64,000 nucleotides of DNA. Origin: Nocardioides phosphati (GTDB taxonomy: Bacteria; Actinomycetota; Actinomycetes; Propionibacteriales; Nocardioidaceae). Position numbers and translations under genes: made by a program. Under the pieces are notes generated by a model that was not told where the DNA came from, ran no database searches, and was given only the letters and a program-made list of their open reading frames with translations. The stretch lies in NCBI RefSeq assembly GCF_014646375.1, contig NZ_BMNI01000006.1, positions 1-64,000 of the forward strand, given 5' to 3'. Shown here one piece after another: positions 42,384 to 51,415 of the stretch. Numbering within the stretch: position 1 is the stretch's first letter; each line of letters opens with the position of its first letter.

Positions 42384-43620
42384 CCCGCGACGCCGGCTCC
42401 GCACGCTGGCAGCGCTGCTCCTCGGCACCCTGGTGCTCGCCGGCTGCTCGCCCACCGCGCCCGGCACCGGCCCCGAGCCCGCGCCCGGCAGCCCGCCCGT
42501 CGACGTCGCACTCGCCGCGCTGCTGAGCAGCCGCGCGAAGGCGGTGCTGCTGCACGACCAGCCGGTGTTCATGGACTCCGTCGACCCGAAGCCCTCGGCG
42601 TTCAGGAAGCGCCAGCGGCGGCTCTTCGCCAACCTGCAGGAGCTCCCGCTCGCGGCGTACGACCTCGAGCTGAACGACGTCCGGCGGCTCCCGGGCGGCC
42701 GGGCGCAGGGCGAGGTCACCGTGATCATGCAGCTCGACGGCTACGACGCGGTCCCGGTCCGCACGCCCGCGCTCTTCACCTTCGCCCGCGTGGACGGCGA
42801 CTGGGAGGTCACCTCCGACCACGACGCGACGTACGACGCGGCCCACGACGTCGACCTGCAGCCGTGGGAGCGCACCCGCATCCAGGCCGAGAACCAGGGC
42901 GGTGTGCTGGGCATCTTCGACGACCGCAGCGTCGACGACGCCTACCAGGTGATGCGTGCCGTGCAGCGCGGCATCGCCGCGATCGCGCCGCGCATCCCGC
43001 TGGCGTGGTCGCACCACGTGGTCGTCTACGCGCTCAGCGACGTGGCCCAGATGGCCTCGCTCGACGAGCTGCCCGGGGGAGACCCGGAGCGGCTCGAGGG
43101 GGTCGCGTTCAGCGTGCCGGCAGGCGGCGGCAACTCCGGCCTGGCCTCGGTGCGTTTCATGCTCAACCCGCGGATGCTGCAGCACGACGACCCGCGGCGC
43201 GACCGGCTCATCCGGCACGAGCTGACCCACGTGGCGATCGCCGACCGCGACGACCGGGTTCCGATCTGGCTCGCCGAGGGCATCGCGGAGTGGGTGTCGG
43301 TCCGTGACGAGCCGCGCGACCAGCGGGTGATCTCGCGCGACGCGGTCGAGATGGCGCAGGCGGGGCTGACCGCGCTGCCCGGCGACACCGACTTCAATGG
43401 GGCGCGCGCGTCGGCCAACTACGGCATCGCGTGGTGGGCCTGTGAGGTCATCGCCGACCGGTTCGGCCCCGAGCGGATCTGGGCCCTGCTCGCCGAGATG
43501 GGCAAGGGGGACGGCACGCCGGAGGCCGACCAGGACGCGGTCCTGCAGCGGGTCATCGGCATGACGGGCGCCCAGCTCGCCGCGGCTGCGGGCCGCCGGA
43601 TCGTCAGGTACTTCGGCTGA
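42364..43620 (+). CDS. lipoprotein zinc metallopeptidase (gluzincin-like)
   Basis: 418 residues. Lipoprotein signal [18 protein letters not shown], with the lipidated Cys near residue 28, then a Pro/Gly-rich linker. An N-terminal NTF2-like or strand-rich region is followed by a peptidase core with HELTH in [14 protein letters not shown] and the downstream Glu in [13 protein letters not shown], the HExxH...E arrangement of zinc gluzincins. It would act at the outer face of the membrane; target unknown. The start lies inside the end of dxs, in a different frame. Confidence 0.85.
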   Translation: MPSASADPRRRLRTLAALLLGTLVLAGCSPTAPGTGPEPAPGSPPVDVALAALLSSRAKAVLLHDQPVFMDSVDPKPSAFRKRQRRLFANLQELPLAAYDLELNDVRRLPGGRAQGEVTVIMQLDGYDAVPVRTPALFTFARVDGDWEVTSDHDATYDAAHDVDLQPWERTRIQAENQGGVLGIFDDRSVDDAYQVMRAVQRGIAAIAPRIPLAWSHHVVVYALSDVAQMASLDELPGGDPERLEGVAFSVPAGGGNSGLASVRFMLNPRMLQHDDPRRDRLIRHELTHVAIADRDDRVPIWLAEGIAEWVSVRDEPRDQRVISRDAVEMAQAGLTALPGDTDFNGARASANYGIAWWACEVIADRFGPERIWALLAEMGKGDGTPEADQDAVLQRVIGMTGAQLAAAAGRRIVRYFG

Positions 43621-43625
43621 GCCGC

Positions 43626-43631
43626 TAGCGT
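43626..43631 (+). promoter_or_regulatory. -10 box (TAGCGT), leaderless start at 43639
   Basis: TANNNT hexamer ending seven bases before the permease ATG. Confidence 0.5.
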
Positions 43632-43638
43632 CTTCCCC

Positions 43639-45135
43639 ATGGATCTGCTGCGAACCAAGTCCGTCGAGGCGTCCATCGCCGAGACCGTCGAGCCCGAGCA
43701 CCAGCTGAAGCGGACCCTCACCGCCCTCGACCTCACGGTCTTCGGCGTGGGTGTCGTCATCGGTGCCGGCATCTTCACCCTCACCGGCAAGGTGGCCGCC
43801 CAGTACGCCGGTCCCAGCGTCGTCTTCTCGTTCCTGATCGCCGCGCTGTGCTGTGCGCTGGCGGCCCTCTGCTACGCGGAGTTCGCCTCCACCGTGCCGG
43901 TCGCCGGGTCGGCGTACACGTTCTCCTATGCGACGCTCGGTGAGCTGGTCGCGTGGATCATCGGCTGGGACCTGCTGCTGGAGTGCCTCCTCGGTGCGAG
44001 CGTCGTCGCGCAGGGGTGGAGCACCTACTTCGTGACGTTCCTCGACGAGATCGGCCTGACCTGGCCGGCGGACCTCGGGCCGGAGGGCTCGTTCAACCTG
44101 GCGGCGTTCCTCATGGTCGCGGTGCTCGGCGCGCTGGTCTGCTACGGCATCAAGGAGAGCATGCGGGTCAACCTCGTGCTGGTCGGCGTGAAGCTCTTCA
44201 TCGTGCTCTTCGTGATCGTCGCCGGCATCGGCCTCATCGACAGCAGCAACTACCACCCGTTCGTGCCCGACGCCGCCGGCACGGTGGGCACCGCCGGGGG
44301 ATGGCTCCACGCGCCGCTCCTGCAGACCGTGTTCGGCGTCCAGCCGCAGGTCTACGGCGTGCTCGGCATCATCTCGGCCGCCTCGGTGGTCTTCTTCGCC
44401 TACATCGGCTTCGACGTCGTCGCGACCACGGCCGAGGAGGCGCGCCGTCCGCAGCGCGACCTGCCGATCGGCATCCTCGGCTCGCTCGCCGTCTGCACCG
44501 TGCTGTACGTCGCGGTCGCGCTCGTCATCACCGGCATGGTCCGCTACGACCACATCGACCCGAACGCCGCGCTGGCCAACGCCTTCGTGGCGCACGGCAA
44601 GGACGGCTACGCCACGCTCATCTCCGCCGGGGCCGTGGCCGGCCTCACGACCGTCGTGATGACGCTGATGATCGGCGCCGTGCGCGTGGTCTTCGCGATG
44701 AGCCGCGACGGCCTGCTCCCGGAGACGCTGGCGAAGGTCAACCCCCGCACCGGCACCCCGCTGCGGATCAGCGCCGGCATCGCGGTGCTCGTCGCGATCG
44801 TCGCCTCGGTGACGCCGATCGGCAAGCTCGAGGAGATGGTCAACATCGGCACCCTCGCGGCGTTCGCACTGGTCTCGCTCGCGGTGCCGGTGCTCCGGCG
44901 TACCCGTCCGGACCTCGAGCGTGGCTTCCGCGTGCCGCTCTCCCCGGTGCTGCCCGTGGTCGCCGCGCTGGTCTGCCTCTACCTGATGCTCAACCTGAGC
45001 GCCGAGACGTGGCTGCGGTTCCTGGTCTGGATGGTGATCGGCTTCGTCATCTACTTCACCTACGGCTACGCCAACAGCCGCGTCGGCCGGCGCGGTCAGC
45101 TCCACCACGCGAAGGTGCTGGAGGGCGAGGCCTGA
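43639..45135 (+). CDS. APC-superfamily amino acid permease
   Basis: 498 residues with about twelve membrane segments. Head LKRTLTALDLTVFGVGVVIGAGIFTLTGKVAA is the sodium-independent APC entry motif, and FFAYIGFDVVATTAEEARRPQRDLPIGI is the conserved segment after helix 6. It resembles the YfnA/CAT group that takes up cationic or branched amino acids. A short basic tail (NSRVGRRGQLHHAK) closes it. Ends in a terminator shared with the convergent fadB. Confidence 0.9.
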   Translation: MDLLRTKSVEASIAETVEPEHQLKRTLTALDLTVFGVGVVIGAGIFTLTGKVAAQYAGPSVVFSFLIAALCCALAALCYAEFASTVPVAGSAYTFSYATLGELVAWIIGWDLLLECLLGASVVAQGWSTYFVTFLDEIGLTWPADLGPEGSFNLAAFLMVAVLGALVCYGIKESMRVNLVLVGVKLFIVLFVIVAGIGLIDSSNYHPFVPDAAGTVGTAGGWLHAPLLQTVFGVQPQVYGVLGIISAASVVFFAYIGFDVVATTAEEARRPQRDLPIGILGSLAVCTVLYVAVALVITGMVRYDHIDPNAALANAFVAHGKDGYATLISAGAVAGLTTVVMTLMIGAVRVVFAMSRDGLLPETLAKVNPRTGTPLRISAGIAVLVAIVASVTPIGKLEEMVNIGTLAAFALVSLAVPVLRRTRPDLERGFRVPLSPVLPVVAALVCLYLMLNLSAETWLRFLVWMVIGFVIYFTYGYANSRVGRRGQLHHAKVLEGEA

Positions 45136-45155
45136 CGGCTCGCCCGCAGACGACA

Positions 45156-45188
45156 GACGCCGCCGGTCCCCTCGGGGCCGGCGGCGTC
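45156..45188. terminator. bidirectional hairpin terminator
   Basis: Fifteen-pair stem (45156-45170 with 45174-45188), one G-U wobble, three-base loop, between the convergent permease and fadB genes. Confidence 0.85.
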
Positions 45189-45205
45189 GTCGTGGTGGAG
45201 CTGGG

Positions 45206-47296
45206 TCAGGCGTGGAACTTCTTGCCGGTGACCTTCTCGGAGATGCCCTCACGGTCGAGGAGCTTCGTGATGCCACCGTTCCAGAACTGGAAGCCGGCAC
45301 CGGTGATCATCGCGAGGTCGATGTCCTCCGGCGCGGAGGCGACACCCTCCTCGAGCATGCGGTTGATCTCGTCGGCCATCGCCTCGAGGACCGCGGTGCG
45401 GGTCTCGTCGACGGTCTTGACGACCGGGTTGGCCGGCTTCTCGAGCAGCGCCTCGACCTCGGGCGCGACGTTGCCGTCGGCACCGTAGAAGCCGGGGAGC
45501 TTCGCCTCGACGACCCGCTGCAGGGTGGGGGAGACGTACATCCGGTCCGGGAAGGCCCGGTGCAGCGTCTCGTTGTTGTGCAGCGCGATGGCCGGGCCGA
45601 CCAGCCCGAGCAGCACGAACGGCGGCATCGGGGTGAGGCCGGCGAACGCGGCGTCGCCGTCCTTGACCGGCGTGCCCTCGTCGACGATCTGCGCGACGGT
45701 GCCCATGAAGCGGCCGAGCAGGCGGTTGACGATGAACGACGGCGAGTCCTTGACCAGGATCGAGGTCTTGCCGAGCCCCTTCGAGGTGGCGAACGCCGTG
45801 GCGAGCGCCTCCTGCGAGGTGGCCTCGCCGGTGATGATCTCGACGAGCGGCATGATCGCGACCGGGTTGAAGAAGTGGAAGCCGACGACCCGCTCGGGGT
45901 GCTCGAGGTCGGCCGCCATCTCGGTGATCGACAGCGACGACGTGTTGGTCGCGAAGACCGCCTCGGCGGGGGCCACCTTCTCGGCGTTCGCGAAGACGGT
46001 CTTCTTGACGCCCATCTCCTCGAAGACGGCCTCGATGATGAAGTCGGCGTCGGAGAAGGCCTTCTCGTAGTCGACCTCGGCGGTCACGAGCGCCTTGAGG
46101 CGGTTGCCCATGTCGGAGGAGATCCGGCCCTTGGCGACCAGCTTGTCGATCTCGCCGTGGACGTAGGCCACGCCCTTGTCGGCGCGCGACTGGTCGAGGT
46201 CGGTCATGACGACCGGAACCTTCAGGCGGCGCGCGAACAGCAGTGCGAACTGCGAGGCCATCAGGCCGGCGCCGATGATGCCGACCTTGGTGACCTTGCG
46301 GGCGAGCGCCTTGTCCGGAGCACCGGCCGGGCGCTTGGCGCGCTTCTGGACCAGGTCGAACGAGTAGAGCGACGCGTCGAGCTCGGGCGTCTGCGCCATG
46401 TCGACCAGCGCCTGGTCCTCGAGCGCGAAGCCCTCGGCCTTGGTGTTGGTCTTCGCAGCCTCGACCAGGTCGAGCAGGCGGGTCGCGGCGACGGACTTGC
46501 CACCGGTCTTGCCCGCGGCGACGGCGCGGCCCCAGGCGACAGCGTCGTCCCAGGCCTGGCCGCGGTCGACCTCGGGGCGCTCGACCTTGATCTCGCCGGT
46601 GAGGACCTTGCCGGCCCAGACGAGCGACTGCTCGAGGAAGTCCGCGCCACCGAACGACGCGTCCGACAGGCCGGCCTCGAAGAGCTCGGTGCCCTTGAGG
46701 ACCTTGCCCTGGTTGAGCGGGTTCTCGAGCGCGACCTTCACCGCGCCCGCGGCGCCGATCAGGTTCGGCACGAGCCACGCGCCACCCCAGCCGGGGACCA
46801 GGCCGAGCATGACCTCGGGCAGGCCCGCCGCGGGCAGGGAGTCGATCGAGGTGCGGTAGTCGCAGTTGAGGGCGACCTCGAGGCCACCACCGAGGGCGAG
46901 GCCGTTGATGAAGCCGAACGACTTCTTCCCGCCGACGGCGGAGTCGAGCTTGCCGAAGACGAAGTGGCCCAGCTCGGCGATCGTGCGGATCGCGTCGGGG
47001 GAGCCCGCCGACCGCAGTGCGGTCAGGTCGGCACCGGCCGCGAGGATGAACGGCTTGCCGGTGACACCGATCGAGGTGATCTCGTCGTCTGCGAGGGCGG
47101 CGTCGATCGCGGTGTTGAGCTCGACGAGCGAGCCCGGGCCGAAGGTGTTCGGCTTGGTGTGGTCGAAGCCGTTGTCCAGGGTGATCAGGCCCATGACGCC
47201 CGCGTCACCGGCGAGGGTGACCTTGCGGAGCTTCGCCTTGGTGATGACCTCGGAGTCGGTCACGAGCGCCTGGGCGCGGGTGATGACGTCGTTCAC
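45206..47296 (-). CDS. fadB: fatty acid oxidation complex alpha subunit (enoyl-CoA hydratase/3-hydroxyacyl-CoA dehydrogenase)
   Basis: 696 residues from a GTG that overlaps the thiolase stop; longer frames run antisense-like through the thiolase gene and were rejected. Residues 1-300 are a crotonase domain with LALGGGLEVALNCDYRTS and LPEVMLGLVPGWGGAW. From about 330 is a NAD-binding dehydrogenase (KVGIIGAGLMASQFALLFA) with FHFFNPVAIMPLVEII, then two C-terminal helical domains. It carries out the hydration and oxidation steps of beta-oxidation with the upstream thiolase. Confidence 0.95.
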   Translation of the reverse strand: MNDVITRAQALVTDSEVITKAKLRKVTLAGDAGVMGLITLDNGFDHTKPNTFGPGSLVELNTAIDAALADDEITSIGVTGKPFILAAGADLTALRSAGSPDAIRTIAELGHFVFGKLDSAVGGKKSFGFINGLALGGGLEVALNCDYRTSIDSLPAAGLPEVMLGLVPGWGGAWLVPNLIGAAGAVKVALENPLNQGKVLKGTELFEAGLSDASFGGADFLEQSLVWAGKVLTGEIKVERPEVDRGQAWDDAVAWGRAVAAGKTGGKSVAATRLLDLVEAAKTNTKAEGFALEDQALVDMAQTPELDASLYSFDLVQKRAKRPAGAPDKALARKVTKVGIIGAGLMASQFALLFARRLKVPVVMTDLDQSRADKGVAYVHGEIDKLVAKGRISSDMGNRLKALVTAEVDYEKAFSDADFIIEAVFEEMGVKKTVFANAEKVAPAEAVFATNTSSLSITEMAADLEHPERVVGFHFFNPVAIMPLVEIITGEATSQEALATAFATSKGLGKTSILVKDSPSFIVNRLLGRFMGTVAQIVDEGTPVKDGDAAFAGLTPMPPFVLLGLVGPAIALHNNETLHRAFPDRMYVSPTLQRVVEAKLPGFYGADGNVAPEVEALLEKPANPVVKTVDETRTAVLEAMADEINRMLEEGVASAPEDIDLAMITGAGFQFWNGGITKLLDREGISEKVTGKKFHA

Positions 47297-48504
47297 TTGG
47301 CGTTCTCCTTCTTCTCGCCGTTCCAGTTGACGTTCTCCCAGACGACCGTGGCGCCCTGGCCGAGGCCGACGCACATGGTCGTGATGCCGTAGCGCTTGGC
47401 CGGGTCCTGCTTGAACTGCGCAGCGAGCTGGTTCATGAGGCGCACGCCGGAGGAGGCGAGCGGGTGGCCGAAGGCGATGGCGCCACCGAACGGGTTGACG
47501 CGCGCGTCGTCGTCCGCGATGCCGTAGTGGTCGAGCAGCGAGAGGACCTGGACGGCGAACGCCTCGTTGATCTCGAAGGCGTCGATGTCGTCGATGGTCA
47601 GCCCGGCCTGGGCCAGCGCCTTCTCGGTCGACGGGATCGGGCCGGCACCCATGAACTCGGCCTCGATGCCCGCATAGGCGAAGGAGACCAGGCGCATCTT
47701 GGGCTCGAGGCCCAGCTCGGCAGCGACGGGCTCGGCGCAGAGCAGCGCGGCGGTGGCGCCGTCGTTGATGCCGGCCGCGTTGCCCGCGGTGACCCGGCCG
47801 TGCGAGCGGAACGGCGTCTTCAGCGCGCCGAGCGTCTCCATGGTGGTCTGCGGACGCATCGGCTCGTCGGTCGTGGCCAGGCCCCAGCCGTCCTCGGCGG
47901 AGCGGGTCGCGATCGGCACGAGGTCGGGCTGGATGATGCCCGCCTCGTACGCCGCAGCAGCCCGCTGCTGGGACTGGACGGCGAACGCGTCGGCGCGCTC
48001 CTTGGTGATGGCGGGGTAGCGGTCGTGGAGGTTCTCCGCGGTGTTGCCCATGGCGAGCGCCTCGGGGTCGACCAGCTTCTCGGAGATGATCCGCGGGTTC
48101 GGGTCGACGCCCTCGCCCATGGGGTGGCGGCCCATGTGCTCGACGCCGCCCGCGATGACCACGTCGTACGAGCCGAAGGCGATGCCGCCCGCGGTGGTGG
48201 TGACGGCGGTCAGCGCGCCGGCGCACATGCGGTCGATGGCGAAGCCGGGGACGGTCTTCGGCAGGCCCGCGAGGATGCCGGCGGTGCGGCCGAGGGTCAG
48301 GCCCTGGTCGCCGATCTGCGTGGTCGCGGCGATGGCGACCTCGTCGATGCGCTCGGGCGGGAGGCTCGGGTTGCGGCGCAGGAGCTCGCGCATGCACTTG
48401 ATGACCAGGTCATCGGCTCGGGTCTCGGCGTACTGGCCCTTGGACCGGCCGAAGGGAGTACGAACGCCGTCAACGAAGACGACGTCGCGGAGCTGTCGGG
48501 ACAA
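47293..48504 (-). CDS. fadA: acetyl-CoA C-acyltransferase (beta-oxidation thiolase)
   Basis: 403 residues. Nucleophilic Cys in DRMCAGALTAVTTTAGGIA, catalytic His in EINEAFAVQVLSLLDH region and GGAIAFGHPLASSGVRLM, and the second Cys in TTMCVGLGQGATVVWE. It releases acetyl-CoA from 3-ketoacyl-CoA. First gene of a two-gene operon with fadB. Upstream, GTAACTAG at 48554-48561 matches a sequence in the fabG4-fadA2 promoter region. Confidence 0.95.
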   Translation of the reverse strand: MSRQLRDVVFVDGVRTPFGRSKGQYAETRADDLVIKCMRELLRRNPSLPPERIDEVAIAATTQIGDQGLTLGRTAGILAGLPKTVPGFAIDRMCAGALTAVTTTAGGIAFGSYDVVIAGGVEHMGRHPMGEGVDPNPRIISEKLVDPEALAMGNTAENLHDRYPAITKERADAFAVQSQQRAAAAYEAGIIQPDLVPIATRSAEDGWGLATTDEPMRPQTTMETLGALKTPFRSHGRVTAGNAAGINDGATAALLCAEPVAAELGLEPKMRLVSFAYAGIEAEFMGAGPIPSTEKALAQAGLTIDDIDAFEINEAFAVQVLSLLDHYGIADDDARVNPFGGAIAFGHPLASSGVRLMNQLAAQFKQDPAKRYGITTMCVGLGQGATVVWENVNWNGEKKENAK

Positions 48505-48553
48505 CAGGATCTCCTCGATTGTTCGTGGATGTCACCGGGAATGCTACCCGCCA

Positions 48554-48561
48554 GTAACTAG
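48554..48561. promoter_or_regulatory. GTAACTAG element upstream of fadAB
   Basis: Identical octamer to 52826-52833 in another beta-oxidation promoter region. It lies 50 bases before the fadA start within AGTAACTAGTTCAG. Candidate half of a shared TetR-type operator. Confidence 0.35.
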
Positions 48562-48637
48562 TTCAGGGCAGGCATGTTGCGAGTGGTGCTGACCACTACG
48601 CTCAGGCCATCGAGAAACTACTCCTGAGGAGCGCCGC

Positions 48638-49573
48638 GTGACGGGCAATCGGTTCGTGCACATCGTCGACGACGTCGACGGGCTGGGTGACGCTCCCGTC
48701 CTGGTCGTCGCGCTCCACGGCTTCCTCGACGCGGGCAACGGCACGGTCCTCGCCGTCGACCAGCTGGAGCGGACCGGCGGCGCCGGTCCGGTCGTCGCGA
48801 CGTTCGACGTCGACGCGTTCCACGACTACCGCGCCCGTCGTCCGGCGATCTCCTTCGTCGAGGACCACTACGAGGCGTACGACGCGCCCCGCCTCGTCGT
48901 TCGCCTGCAGCGCGATGCGGCGGACAAGCCGTTCCTGCTGCTCTCGGGCCCCGAGCCGGACAACCGTTGGGAGGCGTTCGTCAACGCCGTGCGCGCGGTC
49001 GTCGAGCACTTCGGCGTGGGCCTCGTCGTCTCGCTCGGCTCGGTGCCGATGGCGGTGCCCCACACGCGTCCGATCGCGGTGACGCAGCACGCCAACCGTC
49101 GCGAGCTGATGCGCCGCGTCAACCACTGGCGCGGCGAGCTACGGATCCCGTCGTCGGCGCACTCGCTGCTCGAGGTGCGGCTGGGGGAGACCGACCACCC
49201 GATGACCGGCTGGGTCGCCCACGTGCCGCACTACGTCCAGGGCAGTGACTACCCCGAGGCTGCGCGGGCCCTGCTCGCCGGTGTCGAGGACTCGACCGGC
49301 CTGACCTTCGACCTCGACGCCCTCAAGGTGGCCGCGGCGCAGCGCCTCGCGGAGATCACCGAGCACCTCGAGGAGAACCCCGACGTCGCGGAGCTGGTCG
49401 CCGGCATGGAGCAGCAGTACGACGCGTTCCAGCGTGGCGGCGACGACAGCCTCCTCGCGACCGAGCAGCCGCTGCCGACCGGGGAGGAGCTCGGCGCGGA
49501 GTTCGAGCGGTTCCTCGCCGGGCTCGACGGCCCTGACACGACGCCTGTCGAGGCGCCTGAAGGAGATGACTGA
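48638..49573 (+). CDS. PAC2 (proteasome assembly chaperone-like) family protein
   Basis: 311 residues from a GTG with a GAGGA site. Strands and loops LVVALHGFLDAGNGTVLAVDQL, TFDVDAFHDYRARRPAISF and GLVVSLGSVPMAVPHTRP are typical of the PAC2 family, which in actinobacteria is widespread and linked by name to archaeal/eukaryotic proteasome assembly chaperones. Its bacterial role is not established. No proteasome genes are in the window. Shares one base with tesB. Confidence 0.88.
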   Translation: MTGNRFVHIVDDVDGLGDAPVLVVALHGFLDAGNGTVLAVDQLERTGGAGPVVATFDVDAFHDYRARRPAISFVEDHYEAYDAPRLVVRLQRDAADKPFLLLSGPEPDNRWEAFVNAVRAVVEHFGVGLVVSLGSVPMAVPHTRPIAVTQHANRRELMRRVNHWRGELRIPSSAHSLLEVRLGETDHPMTGWVAHVPHYVQGSDYPEAARALLAGVEDSTGLTFDLDALKVAAAQRLAEITEHLEENPDVAELVAGMEQQYDAFQRGGDDSLLATEQPLPTGEELGAEFERFLAGLDGPDTTPVEAPEGDD

Positions 49574-50445
49574 TGCCGACGTCCGTCGAAGAGCTGGTGG
49601 ACCTGCTCGACCTCGAGACCATCGATGCCAACCTCTACCGCGGCCGCCAGCCGATCACGTTCTTCCAGCGGGTCTTCGGTGGGCAGGTGGCGGGCCAGGC
49701 GATGGTCGCGGCCGAGCGGACGGCGCCGGAGGGCATGACGATGCACTCCCTGCACAGCTACTTCCTGCGCCCCGGCGACCCCAACGTTCCGATCATCTAC
49801 GACGTCGAGCGGATCCGTGACGGCTCGTCGTTCGCGACCCGCCGGGTGGAGGCGCGCCAGCACGGTCGCCCGATCTACTACCTGACCGCGAGCTTCCAGG
49901 TGGCCGAGGAGGGGCTCGAGCACCAGGACGCCATGCCCGAGGTGCCGGCCCCTGACGACTGCCCGCGCAACCTCGACCTGCTGCGCAAGCGCGCCCCGGA
50001 GGAGTACGTCAAGGTGCTCGAGCAGGAGTGGTCCGTGCTCGACATGCGCGCGGCCGGCGACTCGCGCCCCGGCGGCGTGCTCGCGGGCGACCCGCACCAC
50101 CCGGCCCGGCAGCGCTTCTGGGTGCGCGTCGACGGCCGGCTGCCCGACGGCCCGATGATCCACAAGGCGGCGCTCACCTACCTGACCGACGTCACTCTGC
50201 TCGGCAGCGCGCTCGTCGCCCACGGCGTCAACTTCGCCGATCCCCACATGCAGGCGGCCTCGCTCGACCACACGATCTGGTTCCACCGGCCGTTCCGGGC
50301 CGACGAGTGGCTGCTCTACGACCAGGTCTCGCCGAGCGCGTCGCAGGGGCGGGGGCTCGCGATCGGCCGGCTCTTCACCCAGGACGGGCGGCTCATCGCG
50401 AGCACGGCCCAGGAGGGCCTGATCCGGGTGCGCGCCGGCAGGTGA
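49573..50445 (+). CDS. tesB: acyl-CoA thioesterase II
   Basis: 290 residues, two hot-dog domains: FGGQVAGQAMVAAERTAPEGMTMHSLHSYFLRPG opens the first, and a second reads SLDHTIWFHRPFRADEWLLYDQVSPSASQGRGL, with the Asp/Gln/Ser-Thr residues of the TesB active site. It hydrolyses acyl-CoA to free acid and CoA. Placed between two beta-oxidation groups; coupled to the PAC2 gene (TGATG). Confidence 0.93.
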   Translation: MPTSVEELVDLLDLETIDANLYRGRQPITFFQRVFGGQVAGQAMVAAERTAPEGMTMHSLHSYFLRPGDPNVPIIYDVERIRDGSSFATRRVEARQHGRPIYYLTASFQVAEEGLEHQDAMPEVPAPDDCPRNLDLLRKRAPEEYVKVLEQEWSVLDMRAAGDSRPGGVLAGDPHHPARQRFWVRVDGRLPDGPMIHKAALTYLTDVTLLGSALVAHGVNFADPHMQAASLDHTIWFHRPFRADEWLLYDQVSPSASQGRGLAIGRLFTQDGRLIASTAQEGLIRVRAGR

Positions 50446-50485
50446 GCCTGCTGCGCGCCCGGGCACGGGCGTGACCGCCGGGAAC

Positions 50486-50526
50486 GACGACGGCCGCGAG
50501 CCCCTGAGGGACTCGCGGCCGTCGTC
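50486..50526. terminator. bidirectional hairpin terminator
   Basis: Fifteen perfectly paired bases (50486-50500 with 50512-50526) around an 11-base loop that can pair further (CCC with GGG), between convergent tesB and the MaoC-type gene. Confidence 0.85.
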
Positions 50527-50538
50527 TGGTGCGTCGGG

Positions 50539-51414
50539 TCAGAGCGCCCGGGTGCGTCCGAGCACGTGGGGCGCGCCGTTCCTCGGGTTGGTGACCGCGA
50601 AGTCCAGGCCACCGTCGACGGGGACGGCGCCGAAGCGGACCTTGCCCGGCAGGAAGATCGGCGTCTTGAAGGCCACGTCGACCCGCACCGCGTCGGGGAG
50701 CCGCGCCTCGAGGGTCGCGACCGCCTTCGACATGGTCCACATGCCGTGGGCGATGTGGCCCTTGAAGCCGAGCGCCTTGGCGGTCAGCGGGTAGAGGTGG
50801 ATCGGGTTGCGGTCACCGGAGACGGCCGCGTAGCGGCGGCCGAGGTCGGTCGGGAGCGACCAGATCGCGCCGGTCGCCTCGACGTCGGAGAGCGCCATGC
50901 CGGCGTCGCCGTTCTCCTTGTCGCCGCCACCGACGCGCAGGTAGGTGGAGGTCTCCTCCCACACGGTCTCGCCGCCGACGCTGACCGTGGTCAGCATGTC
51001 GAACGCCTTGCCCTTGGTGGACTTGCGCAGGTTGGCGGCCTTGACCTCGACGTCGACCTTCTCGCCGAACGCGATCGGGCGGAGCTGCGAGATGGAGTTC
51101 TCCAGGTGCACCAGGCCCATCGCCGCGAACGGGAAGGACTGGTCGGTGAGGAGCGCCATGTGCAGCGGGAACGCCAGGTTGTGGACGTACGGCAGCGGCG
51201 CGACGTCCTTGGTCGGGAAGCCCGCGATGGCGGCGTACGGCGCGACGGCCTCGCGGGTGATCTCCACGCCCTCGCGACGCAGCACGAGGTCGGGCAGCTC
51301 CCTGGAGGTCTTCTTGACGCCCGGGAGCTGGTTGATGCCGGGGACCGTCGGGAGGACGGCCTTCAGCATCGCGCCGGCGCCCGCCGGGGAGTCGACGATG
51401 CGGGTCTCGGCCAT
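50539..51414 (-). CDS. htdX: MaoC-family (R)-enoyl-ACP/CoA hydratase, HtdX-like
   Basis: 291 residues from the ATG at 51414, one base after the FabG stop; a GTG at 51423 is possible. The C-terminal hot-dog has the hydratase-2 motif in SGDRNPIHLYPLTAKALGFKGHIAHG with its Asp, His and Gly. The N-terminal half is a decayed second hot-dog. It would hydrate a trans-2-enoyl thioester. The order MaoC-FabG4-divergent FadA2 is the same as Rv0241c-Rv0242c-Rv0243 in Mycobacterium tuberculosis. Confidence 0.88.
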   Translation of the reverse strand: MAETRIVDSPAGAGAMLKAVLPTVPGINQLPGVKKTSRELPDLVLRREGVEITREAVAPYAAIAGFPTKDVAPLPYVHNLAFPLHMALLTDQSFPFAAMGLVHLENSISQLRPIAFGEKVDVEVKAANLRKSTKGKAFDMLTTVSVGGETVWEETSTYLRVGGGDKENGDAGMALSDVEATGAIWSLPTDLGRRYAAVSGDRNPIHLYPLTAKALGFKGHIAHGMWTMSKAVATLEARLPDAVRVDVAFKTPIFLPGKVRFGAVPVDGGLDFAVTNPRNGAPHVLGRTRAL

Positions 51415-51415
51415 G

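Noticed and set aside
42337..45300. A 987-codon minus-strand frame across the lipoprotein and permease genes
   Set aside because: Shadow frame; the plus strand carries two proteins with signal, catalytic and membrane motifs and good starts.
45206..48397. A single 1063-residue fusion frame covering fadB and part of fadA
   Set aside because: The first third is a His/Arg-rich wrong-frame reading of the thiolase gene. The true start is the GTG at 47296 overlapping the thiolase stop.
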